Notes: generated by a model from the letters alone, not told the origin. Positions 29,972 to 40,700 are shown, numbered from the stretch's first letter. The stretch is 64,000 nt of DNA from Adiantum capillus-veneris (GCA_014529385.2 CM043967.1:10554001-10618000); one strand, 5' to 3'. A program made the numbers and translations.

Positions 29972-30230
29972 ATTTTCTCAGAATGACTTGAAGTTGGTTC
30001 CGTGGGTAGCCCTTAGCATGTAGAACGTGGCCCTACTCTTAGATTTTGATTTGGATAAGCATTGGTGTTGTTAAGAGCATGTGTAGTGTTTTTAGGCTCA
30101 AAAAGTGCATCATGGAGGTTTTGGGGGCCCAATGTGATGAGAATGGCTTGAAATTTGATACATGAGCTTGTGAAGGTGCTATAAAGACATCTGGAACTCA
30201 AAAACTAGCTGGAGGTCAAATAGGTCAATT

Positions 30231-30254
30231 AGACATCCTACGTGTAGGATGTCT
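30231..30254. repeat. Palindrome 7 (3' spacer B)
   Basis: AGACATCCTACG followed by TGTAGGATGTCT; same variant as palindrome 2. Confidence 0.85.
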
Positions 30255-30530
30255 ATTTCATTAATTTTCATATCTGACCCCACAGTTAGCTTGGCAATGT
30301 GCTAATGAGTATATTGTGCAAGTTTCATGTGATTTGGACTAGTTTTGGGTAGGTCTATGACCCATCATTGCCTCTATGCTCTGACTTTCCGGCTCTCACT
30401 TTCCGTTTTTTGATGTATATGAGGTCAACTCTTGTCCAAATGTGATGAAGCTTGATGGCTAGCATGTATAGGCTATGTAGAAGCTATGTATGAGGGGAGG
30501 TGTTGAGTTTGGTTCCAAAACATGGCCTTG

Positions 30531-30554
30531 AGACGTCCTATGCGTAGGATGCCT
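30531..30554. repeat. Palindrome 8 (3' spacer B)
   Basis: AGACGTCCTATG followed by CGTAGGATGCCT; decayed with several mismatches. Confidence 0.75.
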
Positions 30555-30560
30555 CCTGAT

Positions 30561-31110
30561 GAAATTTATATGGGAAATACTACTGGTACATGCCTTGAGC
30601 CCCCCTAAGTCCCTTTTAAGCCCTATTTCAATAAAAAAGTAAAAAAGATAGATAGAATCTCCCTGTTTGGCTTTCAGAGCCTCTGAGTCGTTTTTTGACT
30701 CTTGGAGTGCTTTTCGGCGATGAAATTTCTTGATGTTAGTCTCCATAGCTTCATAGTTCCTTGGGGATCCTTGCCATATGGTTTTTGTTGGCTTTGGCTT
30801 CACCGGAGCTCCGTTTGGCAATTTGTCGCTCTGGAAGTGCCCGTGGTTGCGTTCGCATGCCGTTGATGATTTGTGGTGGTCTACCACCATAAGACTTGGT
30901 TGTTGATGGTCTAGGAAAGCCGCTCGTGAAGTTTGGTGGCAAAAGGACATCTGGTTTGGCCATGAGAGCTAGTTGACACTTTGTGTGTCTGATGCCGTTT
31001 CTGAAGCTTAGTCCCACTTCGGGTCATCTTATGGAAATGTGGGCTATATAGCCTTGTAGAGCATGTTGAGATGCTCCTACTCATGAGTTTTGGTAGCATT
31101 TGGGCAACTT
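30561..31110 (-). pseudogene. Broken open region in 3' part of B
   Basis: Overlapping minus-strand frames (30911-31099, 30751-31017, 30459-30950) can be read as one protein with two shifts: KLQKRHQTHKVST, MAKPDVLLPPNFTSGFPRPS, ALPERQIAKRSSGEAKANKN, then KFHRRKALQESKNDSEALKA. It is Pro/Lys/Arg-rich and unrecognised. It may be a third 3' coding segment or chance. Confidence 0.3.
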
Positions 31111-32140
31111 TTCACCGATTTACCATTTGGTGGTCTCTTGCAGGGCTCTAGAAGTTAGGGTTTTTCCCGATGGTTTTTTACCGCTTTTGTGCATTCAAGA
31201 GTGGTCTCCTATGCTAGGGTAAACCACCGATGAAGCCTTATTGCTTTTGGGTTAGATGTTAGGTGGCCACCTCTACTTGTAGGTCTCTACTGCCCGTTTC
31301 CCGTGTGAACCCTACACTAGTTTTCATCAACCATACGCGAAAAGCTCAAGGTGGTGAGCCTACCTCTCATATCTCGAGCCTGCCGGGTGGTCGTGCGCGT
31401 TGTAGAAGCAGTTGGAAGTCCGGTTCGCTCTAGGTGGCAAGAGCTCTCTCTCAAAAAGGAAATAGTAGAAATGAGCTCTAAGTGAAGTGAAAAAATCTTA
31501 TAATGGGGTCTCCCGAACCACTTTCTATGAAATTTGACATGTGCTCCTAACTTCTTGCGAGATGCGGTTTAGGCTCAAAAAATTCTTGATTTGGACTCCA
31601 TTTGCCCAGTTTCCGAGAAATTTGACGTTCCGGTCAAAATCTAGCCAAAACACGCCTTTCGTTCCATTCATAATTGCACCCCCATTGTACCATAGGTTGT
31701 CCTATAGTCACTGATTATCTCCATATTTTTTGTTTTTCATTACGATCATATTTCACCTGCTTTTTGTATTTTTGAATTTTTTTTGCCGATAATTAGTAAA
31801 ATTAAAAAGAAAATAGCAAATTAAATCCAAAAAATCCCCAAAAATCATCATAATTAAAGAACATCACCGCAAAACACTATATACACTCACATGCAATTTT
31901 TATGACCATATTTCTCTATTTTACCAATATTTTGCTCAAAAAATGACTATTTTTACATATATATACACACCTAGGGGCCTGATTTGGCGTTTGGTCCCAT
32001 ACACTTGTAGATTCATGATTTATAAGGGCATATGTACTTAGGTTAGTCCAAAAAATTTCGCAATCAAACGAAACCCTCTAAAATAGTCAAAAAATATGCC
32101 CTTTTTTGCTCTTTTTACCATTAAGTCCGCATTTGAGAAT
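31111..32140. other. Non-coding 3' region of B, AT-rich core
   Basis: No open frame of note. 31700-32000 is A/T-rich with homopolymer runs. It lies between the 3' ORF block and an internal polypurine tract. Confidence 0.5.
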
Positions 32141-32145
32141 GCCTC

Positions 32146-32164
32146 CCCCCCTCCTAGCCGGAGT
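32146..32164 (-). promoter_or_regulatory. Internal polypurine tract in element B
   Basis: Minus strand GGCTAGGAGGGGGGGAGG. It shares CTAGGAGGGGGG with the terminal tract at 27704-27717 but is about 4.4 kb upstream of it, at the end of the pol-like coding region. No TG-starting LTR edge follows immediately. Confidence 0.55.
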
Positions 32165-32637
32165 TCTCTTGGACGACAAGGTATCGCCTCGGTGTATGTG
32201 CAGTGCATGGGTGAAAAATTGTGCTAATTCTCGGCCGTGTAATGTGGCCCTATTTGATGCAGATTCAGTCAATGCATGGAAAAATCAATGCTGTGCGAGA
32301 GGAGGGAATAAGCAAGATGCTTATTGGCATTCGACATCGAGGTTTAATGTTGGTTGTTGATTTGGTTGGCTGATTTTCTTTGCAAGTAAAAGTTGTAACT
32401 CCATAGCTCTCTGTTTGATCGTCTTTCTTGCAAAAGTCGCTTGTTTTGCCGCTACTGTCGATATGGCCATGGTTGTCTCCTTGGAGTGAATTGTCGTGGC
32501 GGAATTGGCCGTAGTCGTTTTCTCTTTTTCTTTCTATTTGTAGCTTTGGTTTGGAGGTGTTTGTAGGTTCATTGCCACGTCCGTGGTCATCCTTGTTGTG
32601 CTATTGATCGGCACCCACATAGATCTGTTTGCCGGTT

Positions 32638-33051
32638 TCATATGTAGTGTGTGTCTGCATGTCGATGTCTGCATGCCGGTGTTGCTTGTACTGAAGGAAG
32701 TTCCTGTTGCTTTGGTTTTGGGATCCAAATGCGAGTCGCATTTAAGTTGTTACTGAGCATTCTCTTTGGGATCCATATCCTTTTTATTCCCATGGTTGTT
32801 GGTTGAGCTGTGTGCTTCTGTTGACTTCTTCTATTGTATTGTGGTTTGTATGCCATGTCACCTCTATCCTTCCGCACCCATACTCCTTTTTCGCATTTTG
32901 CTAACCTTGATCTTTCCATTGCGGTCTGTGTTGTTTTATATTTGTAGTGAACATGGTTGGCAGTTCCCTGGTTGTTCTCCATGGGTATTGTGTTGTTATT
33001 TAGTGGCACCCGTCCTTTTGGTTCTTTATCCAGTGATTGTGGAGCTATCAT
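32638..33051 (-). pseudogene. Pol tail with WIPK repeats (element B)
   Basis: A basic, Gln/Asn/Thr-rich 137-residue frame with GVWVRKDRG, AYKPQYN, KRIWIPKRM and TRIWIPKPK. It follows the second protease-like domain after a frame change. The end (HADTHYI) is low complexity. Element C (8226-9207) has a similar tail. Confidence 0.5.
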
Positions 33052-33093
33052 CTGGTTCTTCTGGGTTTGGTGAGAAAAGGCTACTACCTGTTG

Positions 33094-33444
33094 TTATTGT
33101 GCATGCTGAATTTCGACTGTATTCGAATGCCAATCTATATGCACATTATACTCTTTTTGCCAAGGTTGTCCCAACAACATTTGGTGTAGTGTGCTCGCAT
33201 CCTCAACCACGTAAAACTTGTGGGGGTAAATATATTGATGTATTTGTACATGCAATATAGTCCAGCCCAATGTTTTTAGCGAATGTGATGTACTACTTTC
33301 TAGCACTTGTGGAGTAGGATGTAGTTAATCTGTGGGCTTGAGCTGTTTGTATAATTTGTAAGAGATCAGATTTTCTTGAGCTCCAGAATCAAGCAATGCC
33401 ATCGATGCAACTTGATTGCGACCCACTTTGACTGCAATTATTGT
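33094..33444 (-). pseudogene. Second retropepsin-like domain after integrase (B)
   Basis: In one reading frame: IIAVKVGRNQVASMALLDSG followed by AQENLISYKLYKQLKP, a stop near 33327, VLESSTSHSLKTLGW, IYPHKFYVVEDASTLHQ, and MLLGQPWQKEYNVHIDW. LLDSGAQ (Asp codon at 33388-33390) and LLGQPW with a following IDW are the two signatures of a retroviral aspartic protease, and about 110 residues is a full domain. It lies downstream of the integrase, whereas the usual protease sits upstream of RT (Asp codon 38044-38046). One in-frame stop inactivates it. Confidence 0.7.
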
Positions 33445-33835
33445 CTTCACCAAAATTCGTTAGTCGAATAGCATTTATTCGCAACGGTGATCCACTCTGT
33501 TGTTGTTGTTGTAGAAGCCTTCTTTTTGCAATGCGTTCTTTTGCCTCTACTTGGGCTTCTTCTCGTACCCTCTGTTTCTCCTTCATCCGTTATTTTTCTT
33601 GATGGATTTGTTGAAGCATATCCTGTGTTAGTGGTAAATGATACTTTTTTAACCGACACTCACTAATCCAATTTGGCATTTCTTCTCCTACCAATGTAGC
33701 AAGTTTGACAGCTCCACTTTGTGATAAGTCACTAATCACAAAGGGTCCCATCCCTCGCTTTTTAAGTTTCTTGGCATGTTGCTTCAAGGTATAAAAAAGT
33801 ACATAATCACTTGTTTTGAACTCTTTCGTGCGCAC
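33389..33835 (-). pseudogene. Integrase GPY/F module and Gln-rich linker (B)
   Basis: Frame 33590-33835 has FKTSDYVLFYTLKQHAKKLK, then RGMGPFVISDLSQSGAVKLA, a GPY/F-type integrase C-terminal module. Frame 33389-33586 continues with a charged helix (KEKQRVREEAQVEAKERIAK) and a QQQQQ run, leading into the second protease-like domain. A stop or shift at about 33588 separates the two. Confidence 0.68.
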
Positions 33836-34108
33836 ATGCTTGTCAAAAAACTCTTTTTGTCTTCTCTTTTTAGCTTAGATTGAAGCTACAACTCTCAGTC
33901 AAAGTTCATCTAGCTTTTCAAGATCATCTATTCTTGAAGAGAGCTCATGCCCTGTCCATTCTAAGCATTTCGCTACTCATAGAGTTGGAACTAAAAACTC
34001 TATGGGTAATATAGCGTTTAGACCAAACACCATGTTGTACGATGTTGTTCCAATTGATTTTTTGTAAGCTACCTTGTATGCCCATAGTGTTGAGTGTAAC
34101 TGCTGATC

Positions 34109-34666
34109 CTAGTCTGTCCTTGACTCTGATACAAGTTTAGTCAGAACAGTGCATAGTGTTTTATTTGTGGCCTCAGCTTGTTCATTTGCCTGTGGATGAT
34201 ATGAAGTAGATTTTTTATGTATGACCATGAATTCCTCTAGCAGATATTCAATGACTTCATTAAGAAAATGTGTTCCTCGATCATTGACAATTTCTATTGG
34301 TAACCCGTATCGTACAAAGACATTCTCATACAAAAATTGTGCAGTGGTCCTTGCGTCTGCTTTTTGTGTTGCCTTGGCTTCCGCCCATTTTGTGAGATAG
34401 TCCGTAGCCACAATGATATATTGGGTATGGGTGCGATATGCGAGGGTTGAAATAGGCCCCACAAAATCAATGCCCCATTTTGCAAATTCCCATGCTCCCA
34501 TCATTGGCGGTAGTGGCATCTCGTCTCTCTTTATTGCCACCTTAGCGCGCTGATATGCGTCACAACGCTTTACAAACTCCTGAGCATCCATATGCAATGT
34601 AGGCCACCATATTCCTGCGGTTAAGAAAATTTTTGCCGTCTTATCGCCTGAAAAAATGGCCTCCAC
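34109..34666 (-). pseudogene. Integrase zinc module 2 and catalytic core (B)
   Basis: A 185-residue frame. Residues about 15-45 (GIWWPTLHMDAQEFVKRCDA then YQRAK) are the second half of an H2C2 zinc module in which the last Cys is Tyr. The core follows: WGIDFVGPI (first Asp), IVNDRGTHFLNEVIEYLLEE (second Asp) and HPQANEQAEATNK (Glu), so the DDE triad is present. The adjacent Gly of NGQ is Glu. It is the best preserved pol segment of B after RT. Confidence 0.82.
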
Positions 34667-35090
34667 TTATTCCTCCATGTGCGTGTTCTAGAATCAGCAG
34701 GTATTCGCTTTCACTTGTACAGATTCTAAGTTGATCGTCCTTTCCTCGCTTGTAGAGTTGATTTCCAATTAAATTAAAGTCATGAGCCTCCAGCTCGATA
34801 GCCCTTTTTCGCACCTTTGTTATGTTTTTAGGAAATGTCCTTGTGTGTTAAGAAATCAATGATATATTGACTCCATGCAGGTGCACTGTTTACCTGAACA
34901 ATGTCGCGTGATCCACTGGTCGTTTGGCACTACATATAGTACAATTGTTGACATAAGCATGTGTGTCAGCATACATAGTTGGCCAATAAACCCCTAATTG
35001 TTTCAGTCTTTGGTGTGTTTTCATTGTTGAACAATGAAATGCACAAACCTGGACGTGTGCTTCTTCAAGTTAACACTCGAATTCTCCTGG
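34667..35090 (-). pseudogene. First integrase-like zinc module and linker (B)
   Basis: In broken frames: LEEAHVQVCAFHCSTMKTHQ, RLKQLGVYWPTMYADTHAYV and NNCTICSAKRP form a complete HHCC-type zinc module. A linker follows: IELEAHDFNLIGNQLYKRG and DDQLRICTSESEYLLILEHA with HGGISGGHF. The latter is the start of the second zinc module. Two such modules in tandem therefore precede the catalytic core. Confidence 0.62.
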
Positions 35091-35576
35091 ATTTATACAT
35101 AATCGTAGAATTTGGTCCGAGCCTAAATGATACAGTCGTCCTGCAATCAACTGGAAGTTTTTTGTTTGTCGAATTGTTTGTTGTTTAGATCTGTCTTCCT
35201 TGTTATCAAATCTACCTCCAAAGGAAAGAATGCTAACAATTTCCTGAGACCATTTGGGTATCATTTCAATATTGAAAAGATAAGCATCAGGTATGTCGTC
35301 GTCTAATCCTTCAGGAGCTTCCCCGTTTTGCAGCCTTGAAAGATGATCCGCTCGTAGATGAGTTTTACCCTTTTTTACGACCACTGTGAAATCAAACTCT
35401 AGCAATATAATAAACCAACGTACAATTTGTCCAGTATTGCATGGTTTATTTACTAGATACAAAAGAGCTTGATGATCTGTGAAGAACACAAATTTGTTTG
35501 CGAGCAAGTAATGCCGAAATTTCTTTATAGCATAAATCATTCCTAATCCCTCTCTTTCAGTGGTTGTGTACTTCAT
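35070..35576 (-). pseudogene. RNase H, later part (element B)
   Basis: Reads KYTTTEREGLGMIYAIKKFR, FFTDHQALLYLVNKP, then VKKGKTHLRADHLSRLQNG. The Glu of REGLG and Asp of TDH are catalytic positions, and RADHLSR is the characteristic closing motif. It continues to a linker with IPDAYLFNIEMIPKW. The first half of RNase H is in the frame 35595-35879. Confidence 0.8.
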
Positions 35577-35594
35577 TTCTGCACTATTTAGCTG

Positions 35595-36030
35595 TTAGCT
35601 CGCATAACAAACTGGGAAATCCATTGTTTCGTCTCCATGTTGAGCCAGAATACTCCCAATTGCGTATGCAGATGCATCAATGTGAACATGGAATATCTTT
35701 TCCCAATCTGGTGCTTTAAGTACGGGTGCTGATACAAGATTTTCCTTAAGCTTTTGGAATGAAGTTTCACACTCCTCAATCCAGTCGAAATTGTTTAGGT
35801 TGTGCAATGACTGCATACATATATATGAATCTTCGATAATATCCGCAGTGTCCCATGAAGGATTGTACTTGTTTGGCATTAGTAGGCCTGGGAAAGTCTA
35901 CTATGAATCTTATTTTGTCTAGGTCAGTGATTATGACATTTCTTGAGACAATATGTCCTAAGATGCGGCCTTGCCTAACCACAAAAAAATGCACTTTTTC
36001 GGGTTGAGACAGATTCGATATGTTCTGCAC
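35595..36030 (-). pseudogene. RT connection and RNase H start (element B)
   Basis: Two frames: 35776-36030 (GRILGHIVSRNVIITDLDKI, QVQSFMGHCGYYRRFI) is the RT thumb. 35595-35879 (VLKAPDWEKIFHVHIDASAY then AIGSILAQHG) opens RNase H with the first catalytic Asp in HIDAS. A stop at about 35592 separates it from the rest of RNase H. Confidence 0.78.
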
Positions 36031-36188
36031 TTCTCAAATACCTTTTGTAAATGGTCAATATGTTCTAGAAGAGAGTGTACACAGAGATCATCCATATATA
36101 TTTCTAAGAATATTCTCAGGTATTCTTTGAATGCATGAGTCATTAACCCTTGGAAGGTAGCTGGGGCATTGGTTAAGCCAAAAGGCAT
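35958..36188 (-). pseudogene. RT catalytic palm with YMDD (element B)
   Basis: Reads MPFGLTNAPATFQGLMTHAF, then FLEIYMDDLCVHSLLEHIDH and LNPKKCIF. The YxDD active site is intact. Just upstream, FATxWRIYAYRV has a stop where relatives have Glu (GAA to TAA at about 36212), which splits RT in two. Confidence 0.85.
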
Positions 36189-36212
36189 AACTCTATACGC
36201 ATATATTCTCCA

Positions 36213-36974
36213 TTATGTGGCAAATGTTGTTTTGTGTTGATCCTCTATTGCAATTGCCAGCTGCTGGTTATACCCTAAAAATCCATCTAGAAAGGAATAA
36301 GCCCGTTTCCTAGCCACCCTCTCAAGTACATGTTCTATGATCGGAAAGTGATAATTATCCCTTATTGTGGCTGCGTTTACTTTTTTGAGGTTCACACACA
36401 CATGCAGCTTTTCGTTATTTTTGGGGACAACCACAATGGGTGACACCCAATCTGTATGTTCGATTTCATAGATTAATTCAACATCCATCAGCTTGTCAAT
36501 CTCCTCTTTGATTCGTTTAGCAAATGTGTCGTTATATGTGTAAGGACGCTGTTTGCTAGGTTTGGCATCTGATTTCAACGGAATAGTATGTTGGCATATC
36601 GATGGATCAACTCCTTTAAGGTCTTTGTAGGACCATGCGAACACATCTTTATACTTCTTGAGAAATTGTATTAGCAGTTCTTCTTCTTCAGGCTCCAAAT
36701 CAGTTGCTATATAGACCGACTGAGGCTTTTCGCCTGGCGCAGCGAGGTCTATCCGCTTTGCATTTTCCGGCCCATTGTAAGATTCCTGGTTTATTCTTTC
36801 CCTGACTGGTGGTGTCATTATGATTTTTCTGTGTTGGATGGTGAATTGTCGATAGTGGGATGGTACATTCATGTTTTCTTTTTTTGACTCCTCCTTACCA
36901 TCACTTTCTCCCTTCGTAGTCCATACTTCTCGTAACGACCGTTTTGGTTCTTGGTATTTCTTTTTATGCTCCAT
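36213..36974 (-). pseudogene. RT N-terminal half (element B)
   Basis: A 253-residue frame. The N-terminal 90 residues are a charged linker. Then come LIQFLKKYKDVFAWSYKDLK, SKQRPYTYNDTFAKRIKEEI, DWVSPIVVVPKNNEKLHVCV, NLKKVNAATIRDNYHFP and AYSFLDGFLGYNQ. FLDGFLGYNQ is the first catalytic Asp region in the form typical of Tat/Athila-type RTs (relatives: FLDGYSGYNQ). VCIDYR is VCVNLK here, an Asp-to-Asn change. Confidence 0.82.
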
Positions 36975-37182
36975 TAGGTCTATTTGGGTCTTTTGTTTTT
37001 TCCTGTTTTGATTGTTGAGATTTTTCTGATTTTGTTTCTGTTTTAGTCTTCCGTACTTGTTTTATTTCCTCACTCATCCTTTTCCTTCGAATTCTTGAGA
37101 ATCTTCCTGATATTTGGTCTTTTACACAATCCTCTGCCTTGACAAGCATTAGATAGCGAGTTTTATCTTTTATTCTGGGCAT
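36964..37182 (-). pseudogene. Charged protease-RT linker (element B)
   Basis: A Lys/Glu/Gln-rich segment (RRKRMSEEIKQVRKTKTETK, SEKSQQSKQEKTKDPN). It reads as a disordered linker and overlaps the RT frame by a few bases, implying a frame change. Confidence 0.5.
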
Positions 37183-37357
37183 CAGGTTCTCTCTAATTTT
37201 GTTTTCTGATCTTTTTTGTCTATAGCGTTCCTGGCGTTTAGGGTGTTGATTGGCAAAATCATAAAACTTGATATTTGTTGTTTTCTCCTCACGCTCATTT
37301 GAGCTGTCTGAACACTCAATATTTGCATCGTTATTTAACTCCAGATGCTCAGAGGAG

Positions 37358-38065
37358 TCATAAAACTCTTCTTGTTCTGGTAGGTATAAGGCTTACCATG
37401 TAATAGGGTAGCACATCATAGCCATCTTTATCGCAAAATTTTGTTTTTGGGCTATCTGTAATGGTACATACATCCAATGTTGCTAGTATGTGTTCCCATT
37501 CTAGAGGTTCTAAGGCATCTTCGGGAAAAGGTTCCAGAATGTAATCCTTGTCCTCAATAGCTCTTTCTAAGACGCATTCCTCTCTTTTTAAGCTCCCACA
37601 ATGTGAAGCTCTGCACATCCATAGCTCTTTTTTCTGCCCTAACCATGCTGGGAGTTCGGACCCTGCCAATGTAGCTGAATCAAATTCTTCCACTGGTGTC
37701 TGGTTCATATCTTTGTAACTATGGTCTTTTAGGTATATTTTGGTTGTAGTCTCGCCATGTCTGAGGTATATGTGGTCGTAACCCCATTCCTGGACCATCT
37801 TTAATTGTCTCATGAATGGTCTTCCCAAGATGATCTCGTAATTGTTCTTTTTCTTGAAATCAACTATTGCAAATGTATGCTCATACTCGATTCTGCATGA
37901 GATGGCAATTACTTTTTCTAAAAGTCCTAGAGGCTTTTCCATGAACCCATCTGCCAGTTGCAATTTCATTATGGTAGCTCTCAAAGCCGGTTATCGCCAT
38001 TTTTCCAGATTTCCTTGGTGGCGATAGCGACTCCTGCTCCACTGTCAAGAATAGCTTTGGAAACT
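37358..38065 (-). pseudogene. Protease 1 (element B)
   Basis: The active site KAILDSGAGVAIATKEIWK is encoded just upstream of the frame 37358-37984, with the Asp codon at 38044-38046. One frameshift follows near 38000. The frame then gives MKLQLADGFMEKPLGLLEKV, YEIILGRPFMRQLKMVQEWG and YLRHGETTTKI. ILGRPF is the closing protease motif. An acidic segment EPFPEDALEPLEWEHIL and KTKFCDKDGYDV follow as linker. Confidence 0.78.
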
Positions 38066-38076
38066 ACTCCTTGGAA

Positions 38077-38583
38077 TTATATTGGTAGTGTGGTATTTCC
38101 ATCTTCTCCCTCGCAATATTCTCCAACTTTGTTTAAAGGTATTGGCCTAGTGTTTAGTTGAGGCTTGTCCAATTCTCTGATCCCTTCTTGAAGCTTTGAG
38201 GTGGGGTTTTTTACTCCAAATTTTTCTAAGCATTTGCCTACGGTGGTCCACATGTTTGGCCATAACCTCAGGAGTTCGGCTAATGTGATTGTGCATGCCA
38301 CAGGGGTGGACAATAGCTCAATCAACCCTTGTGAATCCATCCCTCTGTTGGAAGAAAGTCTTTGAGATGGGATTGCTCTCACCTTAGAATTAGCTTCATA
38401 CTCCCCTAGGTAAGAGGGTAGAGTTTTTAGTGAGTCTGGTTGGCTGTGCCCCGAACTAATTGATCCCTGGTCTCCCCCTTGTGAATGCATATTAAATTTC
38501 ATTCGTGATCTTGCCTCAAATTCTTCAATGGGAGGTAAGATCTCATTTTTCTCCTTTCTTGTGCTATTTATTTGGTGGCTCAC
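38077..38583 (-). pseudogene. Pre-protease segment (element B)
   Basis: A 168-residue frame: ACTITLAELLRLWPNMWTTV, then CLEKFGVKNPTSKLQEG and PIPLNKVGEYCEGEDGNTTL. It is homologous to 4376-4681 of element C. Just before the protease, a short Cys/Glu motif (YCEGEDG) is kept in both. Role unknown. Confidence 0.6.
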
Positions 38584-38711
38584 CCTATTAGCTTCGTTAG
38601 TTTTAGGCTAGAAACCATCAATTGTCTCATCTGTTGTATTGGGCACTATGATAGGTTCCCTCCTAGACTCAGAGGTCGTTGTGAGTCTCTCCTTTGTGTC
38701 TACTTGTTTCT

Positions 38712-39130
38712 CTAAAGTTGGTTTGATAGGGGTTGGAGCTGGTACTTCCTGCCAACTTGCAGTTTACCAAGCGGGTTTTCTATTAAGGATTGGGCTATTT
38801 CAATCATCTTTCGACACATTTCCAACCTCTGCTTTTCTATTTTTGCATATGGATAAGTCATCCATCTTTGCTCTTGGGTTTGGTTGTTTTTTAGTCTAGC
38901 CTCATATGCTTTTAAAAGTGCGTCTAACTGCTCATTTACCTTTTCTACCAACACTGATCCTCTTGATCCTGCACTTTTGGGTTCTACTATTTCCTTGGGC
39001 CCTATGGTTGCCGCAGTGTGTGAGCTTAGATGAGTTAGATTCTCTAACCTCTCTAATCTATCCTTTGTGTGTTTTAACTACTCGGATAGAGCCGTTTGCT
39101 CTCGTTCTCTCCTGGATTTCATACACGCCT
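38712..39130 (-). pseudogene. Gag C-terminal coiled segment (element B)
   Basis: VEKVNEQLDALLKAYEARLK, NQTQEQRWMTYPYAKIEKQR and LEMCRKMIEIAQSLIENPLG; an upstream helix is in the end of the frame 39078-39827 (KARKACMKSRREREQ). It is homologous to A (13729-14073) and C (3531-4220). Confidence 0.65.
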
Positions 39131-39827
39131 TTCTAGCTTTCCAAGTGCTTCTCTGATTTTTCATCTCTGCACTTGGGGCATCGGTTTTTGGCTCTTCAAT
39201 TCTGGGTTCATTTGTCATTCTTTGAGCTTGGGCTTGTGTCACTGCCTGAATAGGTATTACTGTCTCGTTTTCTGACCCTCCACTAGAAGGCACCGCTTCC
39301 AGCATGTTCAAGGTAGTTTTTGATCCTTTGCTCGGGTTTATAGGGCAATCAGGAATCAAATGAGTAATTCCACACTCGGTGCAATATGCGTTGACTCTAA
39401 TGATTTTATCATGAGGACAATCTCTTAGCCAATGGTCTCCACCACACTTGTAGTAGGGTCCCTTAGGCTGTTGAGGTGCTCCTTGAGCTCCTCTTTGTTG
39501 GTACGCATGTCTCTGTCCACCCATGCCTCCGTTGGCTATGAACAACAGTGTTCGTTCATCCAAGCTATATCTTCCTTCTCCTATTGCCTGTGCAGCTGTT
39601 GGTGGTCCTGTACTTCCCATCATGCTCCAAGGTTCTGGCGTTGGGGTTTCTTCCGGTGGATAATAGACAGGATTTGCAGCATATGCATTGGAATCTTTGT
39701 AATATGCATGCATAGGTACCAAAGGCTTCCCTTCTGGTTCTCGCGTTGGGATTTCTTCTGGTGGATAATAGACAGGATTTGCAGCATATGCATTGGAATC
39801 TTTGTAATATGCATGCATAGGTACCAA
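39078..39827 (-). pseudogene. Gag zinc-knuckle region (element B)
   Basis: A 249-residue frame. The N-terminal 72 residues are two tandem 36-residue copies of VPMHAYYKDSNAYAANPVYY plus linker (108-bp unit); A has one diverged copy. After a Gly/Gln stretch come YYKCGGDHWLRDCP, where the first ligand Cys is Tyr, and CTECGITHLIPDCP, intact. Both have spacing CX2CX3HX4C. The tail holds SSGGSENETVIPIQAVTQAQ and KNQRSTWKARKAC. Confidence 0.72.
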
Positions 39828-40109
39828 AGTCTTCTCTTCTGGTTCGTTTACTGTTGGTGTGTATCTTATTCCGACTGGTCGTAATCCTGGTTGGAAGCTG
39901 AGGAGATGCTACCTGAGCCTGGGGAGCATAAGGTCACTCTCTCACATATCCCTTGTTATAATAACATTCCTCTGTCATATGGTTTGTCCATTTTTGTTCA
40001 ATAGCACACCACTTTGGCTGTTTAGCCTGAGGCTTGGCATACATGTTAATCTTTTTTAGTACTTCCTCTACAAGCTGCTCTCGGCTTACAGCTACTTCTC
40101 CTTTCGGTG

Positions 40110-40700
40110 CTATCTTAGCGGACTTGCCTCCACTTTGTTGTGAGGATGAATCGTCATCAAGATCCTGAATTCACCCTCCTTATAGACCGCACAATTGTCT
40201 ACAAGGTAAAGAGCCTCCTTAGTTAACTCATTTACCGTCGTGCTCGTCTTCATATGTAAGTCCTTCTGGAGATCTGCGTTCCTTAATCCTTGAATAAATA
40301 TAAGCATAAGTCTGGACTGAGTTGACAGTTCTTCCACAGGGCAGAACTTCACATATCTTTTTAGTCGTAGGGCTGCCTTTCGCACAGATTCCCCTTCTTT
40401 CTGTTTGAATTTATGGATTTGTGAGACTGTATTATGAGCTATCCCCCTTTGTGAGAATTCCTCAATAAACTCGTCAAACACCTCCTCCATAGACTCAAAG
40501 TCTCTACGCTCCAGAGAGTCAAACCAAGTAGCAGCATCCTCCTTTAGGGTAAGTCCAAACCCTGCAAATTAGGTAGGAAAGTCAAACACCTCTTCAGCTC
40601 TAGTTACACGCACAAAAGCTGCTACATGATCCCTAAGATCTCTGTTTCCCGTGTATTTCTTGTTTACCCATATTTGCACCTGAGAAGGTCTAATTCTACG
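40110..40700 (-). pseudogene. Gag capsid (element B), single copy
   Basis: The frame 40110-40490 gives MEEVFDEFIEEFSQRGIAHN, VSQIHKFKQKEGESVRKAAL and LMLIFIQGLRNADLQKDLHM. Upstream, in frame with one stop (PTxFAGFGLTLK, about 40568), come RFVDNRRIRPSQVQIWVNKK and DLRDHVAAFVRVTRAEEVF, the start of the gag domain. It has one copy of the 115-residue block that is doubled in A. Confidence 0.75.

Larger units (their letters stand above)
29495..30560 (-). other. 3' spacer of element B with four palindromes
   Basis: Non-coding. Four palindromes of the same type as in the leader lie at 29661, 29948, 30231 and 30531 (spacings 287, 283 and 300 bp). They are more evenly spaced than those in the leaders. 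Confidence 0.75.

Noticed and set aside
32087-32272. LTR start right after the internal polypurine tract
   Set aside because: No TG terminus, no matching second copy and no PBS partner elsewhere in the window.
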